A DNA stretch of 64,000 nt. It comes from Niabella drilacis. GTDB taxonomy: Bacteria; Bacteroidota; Bacteroidia; Chitinophagales; Chitinophagaceae. The stretch is taken from positions 392,074 through 456,073 of the forward strand of contig NZ_FMZO01000003.1 of assembly GCF_900101395.1 (NCBI RefSeq), in the 5' to 3' direction. Position 1 is the first letter of the stretch. Each line of letters starts with the position of its first letter. Below, one piece after another: positions 1-6,939 of this stretch. A program made the position numbers and the translations under genes. The notes beneath the pieces were generated by a model. That model saw only the letters and a list, made by a program, of their open reading frames with translations. It had not been told where the DNA came from and did no database searches.

Positions 1-121
1 TTTGCGGCGCGCTGCGCCTGCTATCAAAAGATGAGGTCTTTTTTGGCCTCCAAAGGCTTATTCATACTACATTTTATGGCCATAGACCTGTTTTTATCTT
101 GACGCGCACGCGATGGTTCGG
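1..121 (+). repeat. Dispersed repeat, copy A (cut by window start)
   Basis: Bases 1 to about 117 match 31690-31806 at roughly nine positions in ten. The copy ends in a CTTGACGCGCACGCGA-like motif (from 98) that also forms the end of the MITE-like element at 2069-2414. The left end lies outside the window. From 122 to 304 I see no gene, only GC-rich spacer before the convergent end of batC. Confidence 0.8.
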
Positions 122-304
122 GAGTGGGAATGTGAAAATGAAAAACCGATACCGGGCATAAACCGGATCTGGCATTGTCAATGGGACTATCCGGCAGGAA
201 AAATCATCCTGCTCAAACAAAGCTGCCCCTCAGTCTCCCCGTCGCCCGAACCCGCCACTGCGGCCAGGCCCGGAACTTTAAACCCGGAACCTTAAACAAA
301 GTAG

Positions 305-913
305 TTACCAGTCTTTCTCCCTGCTGGTTCCATACTGGGATTTGTCTTCGGAGATCCGCTGCTGGGTGTTCTTTTCTTTGTTTTCCAGTTTGTCCAACTG
401 GTTCTGTGCCTGGTTCTGATTGAGCCTGGATTTTGAAGGTTTTGGTGATTCTTCTTTCTTGTTCTGTCCGCCGCCACCGCCGCCGCCTTGCTTTTTCTTT
501 TCAAGTAATGCCTTCTGAAGATTTTCGCGTGCTTTAACATCGTTGCTGTTCAGGCGCAGCGCATTTTTATAAGCTTCGATACTTTCCTCCAGCTTGTTCT
601 GACTGGAATAGACCACGCCGGTATTATAAAACGCAGCAGAGCGCAGCCCGGTATCCGTGTTGGCGGATGCTGCCGCCTGTTGATAGGTTTTTACCGCGTC
701 GTCGTATTTTTTTAAACGGTACAAAGCGTTGCCTTTATTCAGCAGTGCTATATATTGGTGCGGCCCTTGTATTGCCTTGTCGTAGGCTTTTACCGCATCA
801 TTCATTTTGCCCTCCCTGTAATAGTCGTTCCCTTTCTTTACAAGATCGCTTCCGTTCTGGGCCAGGAGGGGAAGCGTTATGAGGCTGAGCAGGAATAGGA
901 AATGATGTTTCAT
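305..913 (-). CDS. batC: BatC-like TPR protein, aerotolerance operon
   Basis: This 202-residue protein starts with a signal peptide (MKHHFLFLLSLITLPLLAQ) and continues with tetratricopeptide repeats over about residues 20-125. A low-complexity Gly/Lys/Gln linker and the ending EKDW typical of Bacteroidetes BatC proteins follow. BatC proteins are periplasmic partners of the VWA proteins BatA and BatB, in operons linked to aerotolerance and stress. Its ATG overlaps the batB stop (ATGA, 910-913), so the two are probably translationally coupled. No batD or batE follows; the DNA beyond the stop is repeat and spacer. Confidence 0.8.
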   Translation of the reverse strand: MKHHFLFLLSLITLPLLAQNGSDLVKKGNDYYREGKMNDAVKAYDKAIQGPHQYIALLNKGNALYRLKKYDDAVKTYQQAAASANTDTGLRSAAFYNTGVVYSSQNKLEESIEAYKNALRLNSNDVKARENLQKALLEKKKQGGGGGGGQNKKEESPKPSKSRLNQNQAQNQLDKLENKEKNTQQRISEDKSQYGTSREKDW

Positions 914-1914
914 GTTTTTGCTTTTTTACCTTCAGGGAGGAGTTGCTCAATGACCAGGAGTAAGACCATTGCAGCGGCAAATATCCAGAAATAATAGGAG
1001 AAGCTCATCAGGTTGGTGTCACCGGTTACTTTTTTATCGATCTGCGCCAGCTGTTGAGTGATCTTCTTAACGGCTGCGTCAATATCCGTTAAATGCACAT
1101 AAACACCATTGGTGTTGACCGCGATCTGCTCCAGCTCCTTCTGGTTGAGCTTCGACACAATGGGCCGGCCGGTCTGCGGATCCAGTTTATTGCCTCCGGT
1201 GGAATCGTCTGGTATGAATGTGCCCTCCGGAGAGCCAATGCCAACAGTGTTCACCATCAGGCCCCGTTTTTGCAGATCTTTTGAAAGCTCCAATGCTTTT
1301 TCATCATGATCCTCGCCATCCGAGATCAGGATGACTGCTTTATATTTTGCCTCTCTTTCTCCAAAAGACCGGAGGCTCTCTTCCAGGGCATCGCCGATAA
1401 CTGTACCCTTTACGGGAACCACGTCGGGCGAGGCATCATTCACATACATTTGTGCAGAGCTGTGATCGGCACTGATGGGCATCTGGATATAGGCTTTGCC
1501 GGCAAACCAAACCAATCCGACCCGGTTATTAGGCATCGCGTCCATCATTTTGCTGATGAACTGTTTGGCAAACAGCAGCCGGCTGGGCTTTACATCCTGC
1601 GCCAGCATGCTTTTGCTGAGATCCAGGGCAAAAACAACATCGATACCTTTCCGTTGAATGCCATCGTTTCCCCCGGGCTTGCGCAGGCTCATGGTACAAA
1701 GTACCCCCATTAAAAAGGCCAGGCATAACAAAAAAAACTTCAGGTTGAACCGGAATGGGCTGTAGCCGCGGATCATCGATTTTACAAGCGCGGGCTCACC
1801 GATCTTGCGGATGGTCCGTTTTTTCCATCGTTTTACAAGGGAAAACAGGAACAGGAACAGCAGCACACCCGCGCTCAGCCAGATAAAATAAATATATTGA
1901 AACTCAAAATTCAT
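910..1914 (-). CDS. batB: BatB-like VWA-domain membrane protein
   Basis: This 334-residue protein has two N-terminal membrane segments (about 8-26 and 58-76), a von Willebrand A domain and a C-terminal membrane helix (about 305-325). The metal-ion-dependent adhesion site is intact: DLSKS at 98-102, Thr171 in KGTVIG, and DGEDHD at 199-204. This arrangement is that of BatB in Bacteroidetes bat operons. Normally batA lies directly upstream and batD/batE downstream of batC; here only batB-batC are present, flanked by non-coding DNA and repeats. A weak -7-like TAACTTTA lies just upstream on the minus strand. Confidence 0.82.
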   Translation of the reverse strand: MNFEFQYIYFIWLSAGVLLFLFLFSLVKRWKKRTIRKIGEPALVKSMIRGYSPFRFNLKFFLLCLAFLMGVLCTMSLRKPGGNDGIQRKGIDVVFALDLSKSMLAQDVKPSRLLFAKQFISKMMDAMPNNRVGLVWFAGKAYIQMPISADHSSAQMYVNDASPDVVPVKGTVIGDALEESLRSFGEREAKYKAVILISDGEDHDEKALELSKDLQKRGLMVNTVGIGSPEGTFIPDDSTGGNKLDPQTGRPIVSKLNQKELEQIAVNTNGVYVHLTDIDAAVKKITQQLAQIDKKVTGDTNLMSFSYYFWIFAAAMVLLLVIEQLLPEGKKAKT

Positions 1915-1926
1915 TGACTTCGTAAA

Positions 1927-1975
1927 GTTAACAAGTTCGAGGGTTTTAAACGTTAACAGGTTGATAAGTTACTAC
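1927..1975 (+). repeat. Degenerate octamer tandem array
   Basis: Six consecutive units of 8 bp (one of 9), each beginning GTT, with the word GTTAACAA / GTTGATAA. The same word family recurs at 48927-48958 behind rpsM. The array lies 12 bp upstream of the batB start codon. The rest of 1976-2068 shows nothing recognisable. Confidence 0.7.
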
Positions 1976-2068
1976 GGGTCCGGAGGGAGGTTTCAGGTTA
2001 GATTCCTTTTTACACTCGATGCCATGTGTCAAATCTCCGATCACGGGCGCAATCGACTAAAGGCTGCC

Positions 2069-2414
2069 CCGAAGTTTCGTATGCGCGTCAAGCTAACTTT
2101 AACAGGATTCATAAAACCGGTTTAAGATTAAAGGGATAAAAGGGGTATATAGGCATCTGGGTGCCATGGGCACCGCGTGTTTATAGAACAGTGACCATAG
2201 AGCAACCGGCTCCGTAGGATGCCGCGTAACACGGGGCGTCCTATGGAGCCCGATCCGAATAAAGAAACATTGCTATAAACACGCTGCTCCATCCGGAGCA
2301 CCAATCCCAGGATATTCACCCGTTGACGGTAGAAATTTCTGCAGCCGTTCTTCATCTAACAGTATTGATCTTTAAGATTATGTTCCTTAACTTGACGCGC
2401 ATGCGAAGTTTCGG
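2069..2414. mobile_element. MITE-like element with 24-bp terminal inverted repeats
   Basis: The left end (2069-2092) and the reverse complement of the right end (2391-2414) agree at 21 of 24 bases; the shared core is ATGCGCGTCAAG. The interior (about 300 bp) has no convincing reading frame but is strongly self-complementary: 2160-2174, 2175-2186 pairing with 2273-2284, and 2208-2250. Small size, inverted ends and lack of a transposase fit a non-autonomous element. The end motif recurs at 98 and 31788. No clear target duplication is visible. Confidence 0.6.
2208..2250. other. Strong hairpin with nested outer stem
   Basis: A 16-bp stem (2208-2223 with 2235-2250, two G-T type mismatches) with an 11-nt loop. 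It is enclosed by a perfect 12-bp outer stem, GCGTGTTTATAG at 2175-2186 with its complement at 2273-2284. It lies inside the MITE-like element and could be a transcribed structured RNA or simply an element feature. Confidence 0.65.
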
Positions 2415-2435
2415 AGGCTGACAGCTCTCCAATGC

Positions 2436-3323
2436 CTACATTTTTCCTTCAAAAAAGCCCAGTTGTTTTAAAATATCCTTTAGCATTTTCAGTCTTACGG
2501 TAGTCATATCGTAGCGGGGATCCGCGGATTCAACGTTCAGCACAAAGAAATAGGGGTGCCGGTTCTCTTCGATCCAGCCAACGATCCAGCCCAGGGCATG
2601 CCCCTTTTCGGTAGCACCCCAGCCGGTTTTATAAGCCAGTTTGTAATTGGAATTATCCTCAAACAGCATGGCATGTTTTACTTTTTCCTGGTAGAGCTTA
2701 AAAAACGGCAATTCGTTAAAATACAGTTTCTTTACCAGCCCCAGGTTTTCATCGGGAGTAAGTTTCAGGGTGTTATCCAGCCAGAACGTATCAATTGCAG
2801 ACCGGATCTTAAAAAGGGTATCTTTTTTCCCGGAACCATAGTGGAGGGAATCCAGCCAGAACTGCATTTTTTCCCTGCCAATACGCCGGGCTACTTCCTG
2901 GTAGTAAGGAACCGCTGAAACACGGAAGGCCTGGTACATATTCAGGTCCCTGTTCCATTCGGGGATGGAACGCTGAATCCCATCCCAGGGAATGATCATG
3001 CTGTCGCTGGAAATGATCCCCGTCTGCAGCCCGATAAGGGAGTTCACAATTTTAAAAGTGCTGGCAGGCAGGTAAGCGCTATCCCGGTACCGCGCAAGAT
3101 TATAAACAGTAAAGTCGCCGGTGCCGTTATTGAGCAGGGCAAATGTGCCGGTAAGCTGGTGCTCCTCAAAATACTTCTTTAGCGAGTTGTCCTGTTTTAC
3201 ATTGTTTTGTGTACAGGAAACGGTCAATAAGAGCGCTAAACATCCTAAAAATCCGGATAGTCCATTCCCGGTGCTGTGCGATAGAGGCTTCCTGCTTATT
3301 TTCAGTACTTTAGTAAAAATCAT
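2436..3323 (-). CDS. Class D (OXA-type) beta-lactamase, lipoprotein
   Basis: This 295-residue protein is a serine beta-lactamase of class D. The active-site serine and carboxylatable lysine are in STFK (88-91). The second motif is SAV (136-138) and the third is KTG (232-234), followed by WGA. The usual YGN motif reads YGS (162-164). An N-terminal hydrophobic stretch ends in a lipobox-like TVSC with Cys37, so it is probably anchored to a membrane facing the periplasm. A -7-like TATTTTTG lies on the minus strand at 3356-3363. It stands alone, with no regulator beside it. The beta-lactamase family is clear; whether it gives resistance cannot be seen. Confidence 0.85.
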   Translation of the reverse strand: MIFTKVLKISRKPLSHSTGNGLSGFLGCLALLLTVSCTQNNVKQDNSLKKYFEEHQLTGTFALLNNGTGDFTVYNLARYRDSAYLPASTFKIVNSLIGLQTGIISSDSMIIPWDGIQRSIPEWNRDLNMYQAFRVSAVPYYQEVARRIGREKMQFWLDSLHYGSGKKDTLFKIRSAIDTFWLDNTLKLTPDENLGLVKKLYFNELPFFKLYQEKVKHAMLFEDNSNYKLAYKTGWGATEKGHALGWIVGWIEENRHPYFFVLNVESADPRYDMTTVRLKMLKDILKQLGFFEGKM

Positions 3324-3355
3324 AATAAATATTGAACAGAAGATTGAATTCGCCG

Positions 3356-3363
3356 CAAAAATA
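3356..3363 (-). promoter_or_regulatory. Bacteroidetes -7 element of the class D beta-lactamase gene
   Basis: TATTTTTG on the minus strand fits TAnnTTTG and lies 33 bp before the start codon. No clear -33 TTTG is seen. The divergent gene at 3544 shares this 220-bp spacer, in which I see nothing else. Confidence 0.45.
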
Positions 3364-3543
3364 CAATGTGTTTGCCTATGGTCCGGGTTTAATGTAAAAG
3401 GTATTTTAAAAACAGGGGGAGGAACCCCGGGGCCAATGCCGGCATAACACTGCCGGATGCCAATGAACGGGTTATTACAGTGATAGGGCTGCTTTGATAA
3501 TTTCTGGCACCCGAATTGCGACGGTTATGTATAATGCCCTATT

Positions 3544-4116
3544 ATGCAGGATATTATAACTTATACAAGGGATGTCCGGAACCGGTATCAGCTGATCCTG
3601 GATATTCCCGATGCTGCCAGACGTAAGGTAATTGACGCCCGGACGGGATTGGACGCTTTTTTCCGGGGAACACCGGTGCCGGGCGGCAGGCCCTTTATTT
3701 ACCTGGCGGAATTTTCCGCCTTTGAAACAGAGGAACAGGCTGTCATTGAGCCGCTGAGCCGGATCGCGTTGGGTGCAATGCCGTTTAAGATCCATTTAAA
3801 GGGCTATGGGCAGCTGAACCGGGCAGAGATCTATATACGCATCGCCGAAACCGGGTGGATCACTGCGCTGATCAGCCGGATCGCCGGGGCAAAAGTGCCC
3901 TGGAGCGACGAGCGGTTCAACCCGTTGCCCCGCATCTCGCTGGCCCGGAACCTGCAGCCCTGGCAGTTTGAGCAGGGGTGGGCCCTGTATGGGCACGAAC
4001 CATTTCAAAGCCGGTTTATCCTCAATGGAATGCTCTTATTAAAACAGTCGCCGGGGTACCGCTCCTGGCAGATCGTTCGGCGTTTTTTATTTGAGAACCA
4101 GCTGATAGCGGATTAA
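3544..4116 (+). CDS. Degenerate 2H phosphoesterase / 2'-5' RNA ligase-like protein
   Basis: This 190-residue protein follows the layout of Bacteroidetes '2'-5' RNA ligase family' proteins, including the late WQFEQGW and FILNGMLLLKQ segments. The two catalytic HxT/S motifs that define 2H phosphoesterases are altered. The first reads FIYL (51-54) where HITL is expected, and the second reads RISL (130-133) where HISL/HLTI is expected. Both histidines are therefore replaced, so hydrolysis or ligation by the usual mechanism is unlikely. It may bind RNA or a nucleotide without catalysis, or be a decaying gene. It stands alone, convergent with the next gene. Confidence 0.65.
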   Translation: MQDIITYTRDVRNRYQLILDIPDAARRKVIDARTGLDAFFRGTPVPGGRPFIYLAEFSAFETEEQAVIEPLSRIALGAMPFKIHLKGYGQLNRAEIYIRIAETGWITALISRIAGAKVPWSDERFNPLPRISLARNLQPWQFEQGWALYGHEPFQSRFILNGMLLLKQSPGYRSWQIVRRFLFENQLIAD

Positions 4117-4129
4117 CAGCGTTCACACA

Positions 4130-4162
4130 CCAGATATCAGACATCAGATGTCGGATATCAGC
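4130..4162 (-). repeat. Heptamer array forming a hairpin between convergent genes
   Basis: On the minus strand it consists of degenerate 7-bp units of the form TCTGRTR. Because arms 4133-4145 and 4147-4159 are complementary at 12 of 13 positions it also folds into a hairpin. It lies between the ends of the 2H-like gene and the acyltransferase gene and could act as a bidirectional stop, although it lacks a strong T-run. Related words occur at 10316 and 12834. Confidence 0.6.
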
Positions 4163-4211
4163 AATTTTAAGCCTGAGAGCCCGGGAAGTTCGCAGGCATC
4201 AAGGCAAAATG

Positions 4212-5393
4212 TCAAACTTTGATGTAGATCTTCTTCTTATCAAGCCAGTAGCAGATAGCCCACATAAAAATAATAACACAGATTGCGTATAAAAGTGACC
4301 CGTTCTCTTTGGCACCCGGTGTATGGATGAGTACCCTGGTATAGAGCCAGTTCCAGGGAGTGACCCCGTCTGTAGTTTTAAACAGGGCTGCCGTTTTGGG
4401 CAAAAATGCACTCAGTGCAAAAATAAACAGGGGGTTTTTACCAAAAACCTCAAAAAAACGACCCAGGAAGCCGGTCTTCCCTTTTATTTCGATGAAATAG
4501 ATCATGGTAGCAATTGTAACGGTTGCAAGTCCGGTGGTATACACCGTATAGGAACTGGTCCATATTTTCTTATTAATGGGAAACACCAGGTCCCAGCAAA
4601 AACCGGTAAGAAGCAATGCCATACCCGCAACAAAGAGACCTGTCAGCATTTTAAACATAGGATTGGAGGGGGCCTTCCGGTCCATACCGGCTGGAATCCC
4701 GGCACTGCTGTTCCGGATATACATGCCCACAAAATAGCCCAGTACTACCTGTACGATCGCCGGCAAGGTACTGGCGATGCCTTCCGGGTCAAAAGGCACT
4801 CCTTCTCCTTTATACATATGGGCAGTATGCAGGAGGATCTTATCGACCTGTTCCGTTCCAAACCAGCCGGCAAGGCTGTAGGGGTCGGCCGGATTACCAA
4901 TGATACAAAGGGCCCAGTAAAGGAGCAGTAATATTACGGAAAGCAGTCCGGCTGCCCGGGGCTTCAGGTAATAGGCGATAATAGAGGCAAAAAAGTAGCA
5001 GACAGCAATGCGCTGCAATACACCAAAGATCCGGACCCCTTTTTCCGGTCCGGAGGTCCAGGGGATCCCTTCCAGTGTTCCTGCATTCCAGCGTAAAAAG
5101 GGATACCAGTTCAGGAAAAGACCGATGCCGAAGATCATCAGGGTTCTTTTGATCACCTTTTTCCAGAATACACCGGGCCCTGCTTCCTGTAGGCGGGGAA
5201 TCACAAAGGACATGGCGTTGCCTACGGCAAACAAAAAGAAGGGGAAGACCAGGTCGGTAGGAGTAAGTCCATGCCAGGGAGCATGTTCCAGAGGGCCGTA
5301 AATATGGGCCCAGCTGCCCGGGTTGTTTACCAGGATCATCAGGCAAACAGTGGCGCCCCGGAAAACGTCAAGCGATCGGTATCGAATCTTCAT
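4212..5393 (-). CDS. DUF5009 / HGSNAT-like acyltransferase membrane protein
   Basis: This 393-residue protein has about ten hydrophobic segments. Its N-terminal motif, starting RSLDVFRG and continuing HAPWHGLTPTDLVFPFFLF (37-55), is that of heparan-alpha-glucosaminide N-acetyltransferase relatives. In that family His37 in HxxW corresponds to the acetyl-carrying histidine. The expected role is transfer of an acyl group from cytosolic acyl-CoA to a sugar on the far side of the inner membrane. It lies next to the exopolysaccharide locus but points away from it, so a role in modifying the polymer is only a guess. Confidence 0.75.
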   Translation of the reverse strand: MKIRYRSLDVFRGATVCLMILVNNPGSWAHIYGPLEHAPWHGLTPTDLVFPFFLFAVGNAMSFVIPRLQEAGPGVFWKKVIKRTLMIFGIGLFLNWYPFLRWNAGTLEGIPWTSGPEKGVRIFGVLQRIAVCYFFASIIAYYLKPRAAGLLSVILLLLYWALCIIGNPADPYSLAGWFGTEQVDKILLHTAHMYKGEGVPFDPEGIASTLPAIVQVVLGYFVGMYIRNSSAGIPAGMDRKAPSNPMFKMLTGLFVAGMALLLTGFCWDLVFPINKKIWTSSYTVYTTGLATVTIATMIYFIEIKGKTGFLGRFFEVFGKNPLFIFALSAFLPKTAALFKTTDGVTPWNWLYTRVLIHTPGAKENGSLLYAICVIIFMWAICYWLDKKKIYIKV

Positions 5394-5435
5394 TTTTTGA
5401 GGAATAAGATGTTAAAGTACGAATTTAACCCGAAT

Positions 5436-5467
5436 TTTCTCTATGAACGCTGTTACTGTTATATTTG
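5436..5467 (+). promoter_or_regulatory. Promoter of the exopolysaccharide operon
   Basis: TATATTTG at 5460-5467 fits the Bacteroidetes -7 consensus, with a TTTC about 20 bp upstream as a weak -33. Transcription would begin near 5474, leaving about 70 nt of leader before the UpxY-like start at 5544. The promoter lies downstream of the upstream in-frame ATG at 5409, so that start is unlikely. Confidence 0.55.
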
Positions 5468-5543
5468 CAGGGATGTTCCTGTCGCATTTGTGAAGGTCCC
5501 GTTTTATCCGGATGGGACTGAGGTGGCGAAGCCATGCAAAGCA

Positions 5544-6038
5544 ATGAAAGAGAAAAACTGGTATGCAATCTATACTAAGCCCCGCTGGGAGAAAAAAGTA
5601 TCAAAACTACTTACAGACAGGGATATTGTCACCTATTGCCCCCTGAACCAGGTAAGACGCAGATGGAGCGATCGTATTAAAATTGTACAGGTTCCCCTGC
5701 TGCCGTCGTATTTATTTGTTCATATTGACACAACGGAGCTGCAAAAAGTAAGAGAAACTCCGGGCGTCATTAATTTTGTGTATATAGAAGGAAAACCGGC
5801 CATTGTAAAAGAGTACGAGGTGGTCCGGATCCGGAAATTTTTAAGTGAGTTCGAAAATGTGGAGCTGGTACCCTTTAGCCTGCGGAAGAATCAGCGGGTA
5901 ATGATCAACCAGGGGGTATTGGTGGAAGAGGAGGGCCGGGTGATCGATTTAAAAAATAATAAGGTAGCGGTGGCGATCGAAAGCCTTAATTATCACCTGG
6001 TAGCCTTATTTGATAAATCGAAACTGATCAACAACTAA
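5544..6038 (+). CDS. UpxY/NusG-like transcription antitermination factor
   Basis: This 164-residue protein begins MKEKNWYAIYTKPRWEKKV, the usual start of the NusG N-terminal (NGN) domain. It ends in a KOW-like region (FSLRKNQRVMINQGVLV). Specialised NusG paralogues of the UpxY type are encoded first in Bacteroidetes capsule operons and help RNA polymerase read through the long operon. Longer in-frame starts exist (5271, 5409), but the domain start, the family length of 160-175 residues and the promoter at 5460 favour 5544. Wza follows after 9 bp. This gene probably controls the whole 5.5-24 kb operon. Confidence 0.85.
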   Translation: MKEKNWYAIYTKPRWEKKVSKLLTDRDIVTYCPLNQVRRRWSDRIKIVQVPLLPSYLFVHIDTTELQKVRETPGVINFVYIEGKPAIVKEYEVVRIRKFLSEFENVELVPFSLRKNQRVMINQGVLVEEEGRVIDLKNNKVAVAIESLNYHLVALFDKSKLINN

Positions 6039-6047
6039 ATCAACTTT

Positions 6048-6887
6048 ATGAAACTTTTTAATTATACATCGGCGCTTATGGCGGTGGTGTTAATGGTATC
6101 CTGTGTTACCCAGCAAAAAATGCCGAAATACCTGGAAGGTGCCGCCAATGAGGCCATTGATAAGCAGACCAGTTTTCCGGAGCTGATCATCCAGAAAAAC
6201 GACCAGCTGGCCATACAGGTGTACAGTGATTATTTACCGGATCCAAAGAGCGAGAAAACAGAATCCAACCCGGACCTGTTATACAATCAACCCATACCGC
6301 GCGGAGGTGGGGCAGTTAGCGCCAGTACCAGTGCCAATAACACGAGTACCAGTGGTTACCTTGTGGATGGGGAGGGGAATATTGATTTTCCCCGTTTGGG
6401 AAAGATCCATGCAGAAGGGCTTAGCAAGAAGCAGTTGGAAGCCGAGATCAAAAAACGGCTGACAACACCCGTGGAACTCTTGCATAATCCCACGGTGCTG
6501 ATCCGTTTTCAAACCTATAAGATCATCACCCTTGGGGAGTTCAATGCCCCGCAGGTATTGAACATTCCTACCGAGAAAGTGAATATTTTTGAAGCTATTT
6601 CCATGGCAGGGGGCATTACCGAATGGGGCCGGAAGGATGCCGTAAAAGTGATCCGGGAGCAGGATGGCAAACGCGAAATGGGAGTGGTGGACCTCTCATC
6701 AGCCAGTGTATTTACTTCACCTTATTATTACCTGCGGCAGAATGATATCCTGCTGATTGACCCGGTAAATGATAAGCAGCAGGTAAAAGATGAAACGCGA
6801 CGTTTGAGCCGCATTTCCTTTGCCACCTCCATTGCCTCTACGGCAGCTGTAATAGCATCCATCATCATTTCAATTACCAGGAAATAA
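6048..6887 (+). CDS. wza: Polysaccharide export outer-membrane lipoprotein, Wza family
   Basis: This 279-residue protein has a lipoprotein signal ending in LMVSC (Cys19). A polysaccharide-export domain (about 45-150, with QKNDQLAIQVYSD and YLVDGEGNIDFPRLGKI) and an SLBB domain (about 155-235) follow. A hydrophobic C-terminal helix (about 255-276) may span the outer membrane, as in Wza. Wza forms the channel through which polymer leaves the periplasm, working with the Wzc kinase encoded next. A Ser/Thr/Asn-rich loop (about 85-105) is inserted before the DGEGNI motif. Confidence 0.88.
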   Translation: MKLFNYTSALMAVVLMVSCVTQQKMPKYLEGAANEAIDKQTSFPELIIQKNDQLAIQVYSDYLPDPKSEKTESNPDLLYNQPIPRGGGAVSASTSANNTSTSGYLVDGEGNIDFPRLGKIHAEGLSKKQLEAEIKKRLTTPVELLHNPTVLIRFQTYKIITLGEFNAPQVLNIPTEKVNIFEAISMAGGITEWGRKDAVKVIREQDGKREMGVVDLSSASVFTSPYYYLRQNDILLIDPVNDKQQVKDETRRLSRISFATSIASTAAVIASIIISITRK

Positions 6888-6939
6888 TGCAGCAGGGTCC
6901 GGCTGTGATCCTGTATCATAAAATACCGTAATCTCATTT

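Noticed and set aside
5271-5543. Longer N-terminus of the UpxY-like regulator
   Set aside because: The extension has no NusG similarity, overlaps the divergent gene and lies across or upstream of the predicted promoter.
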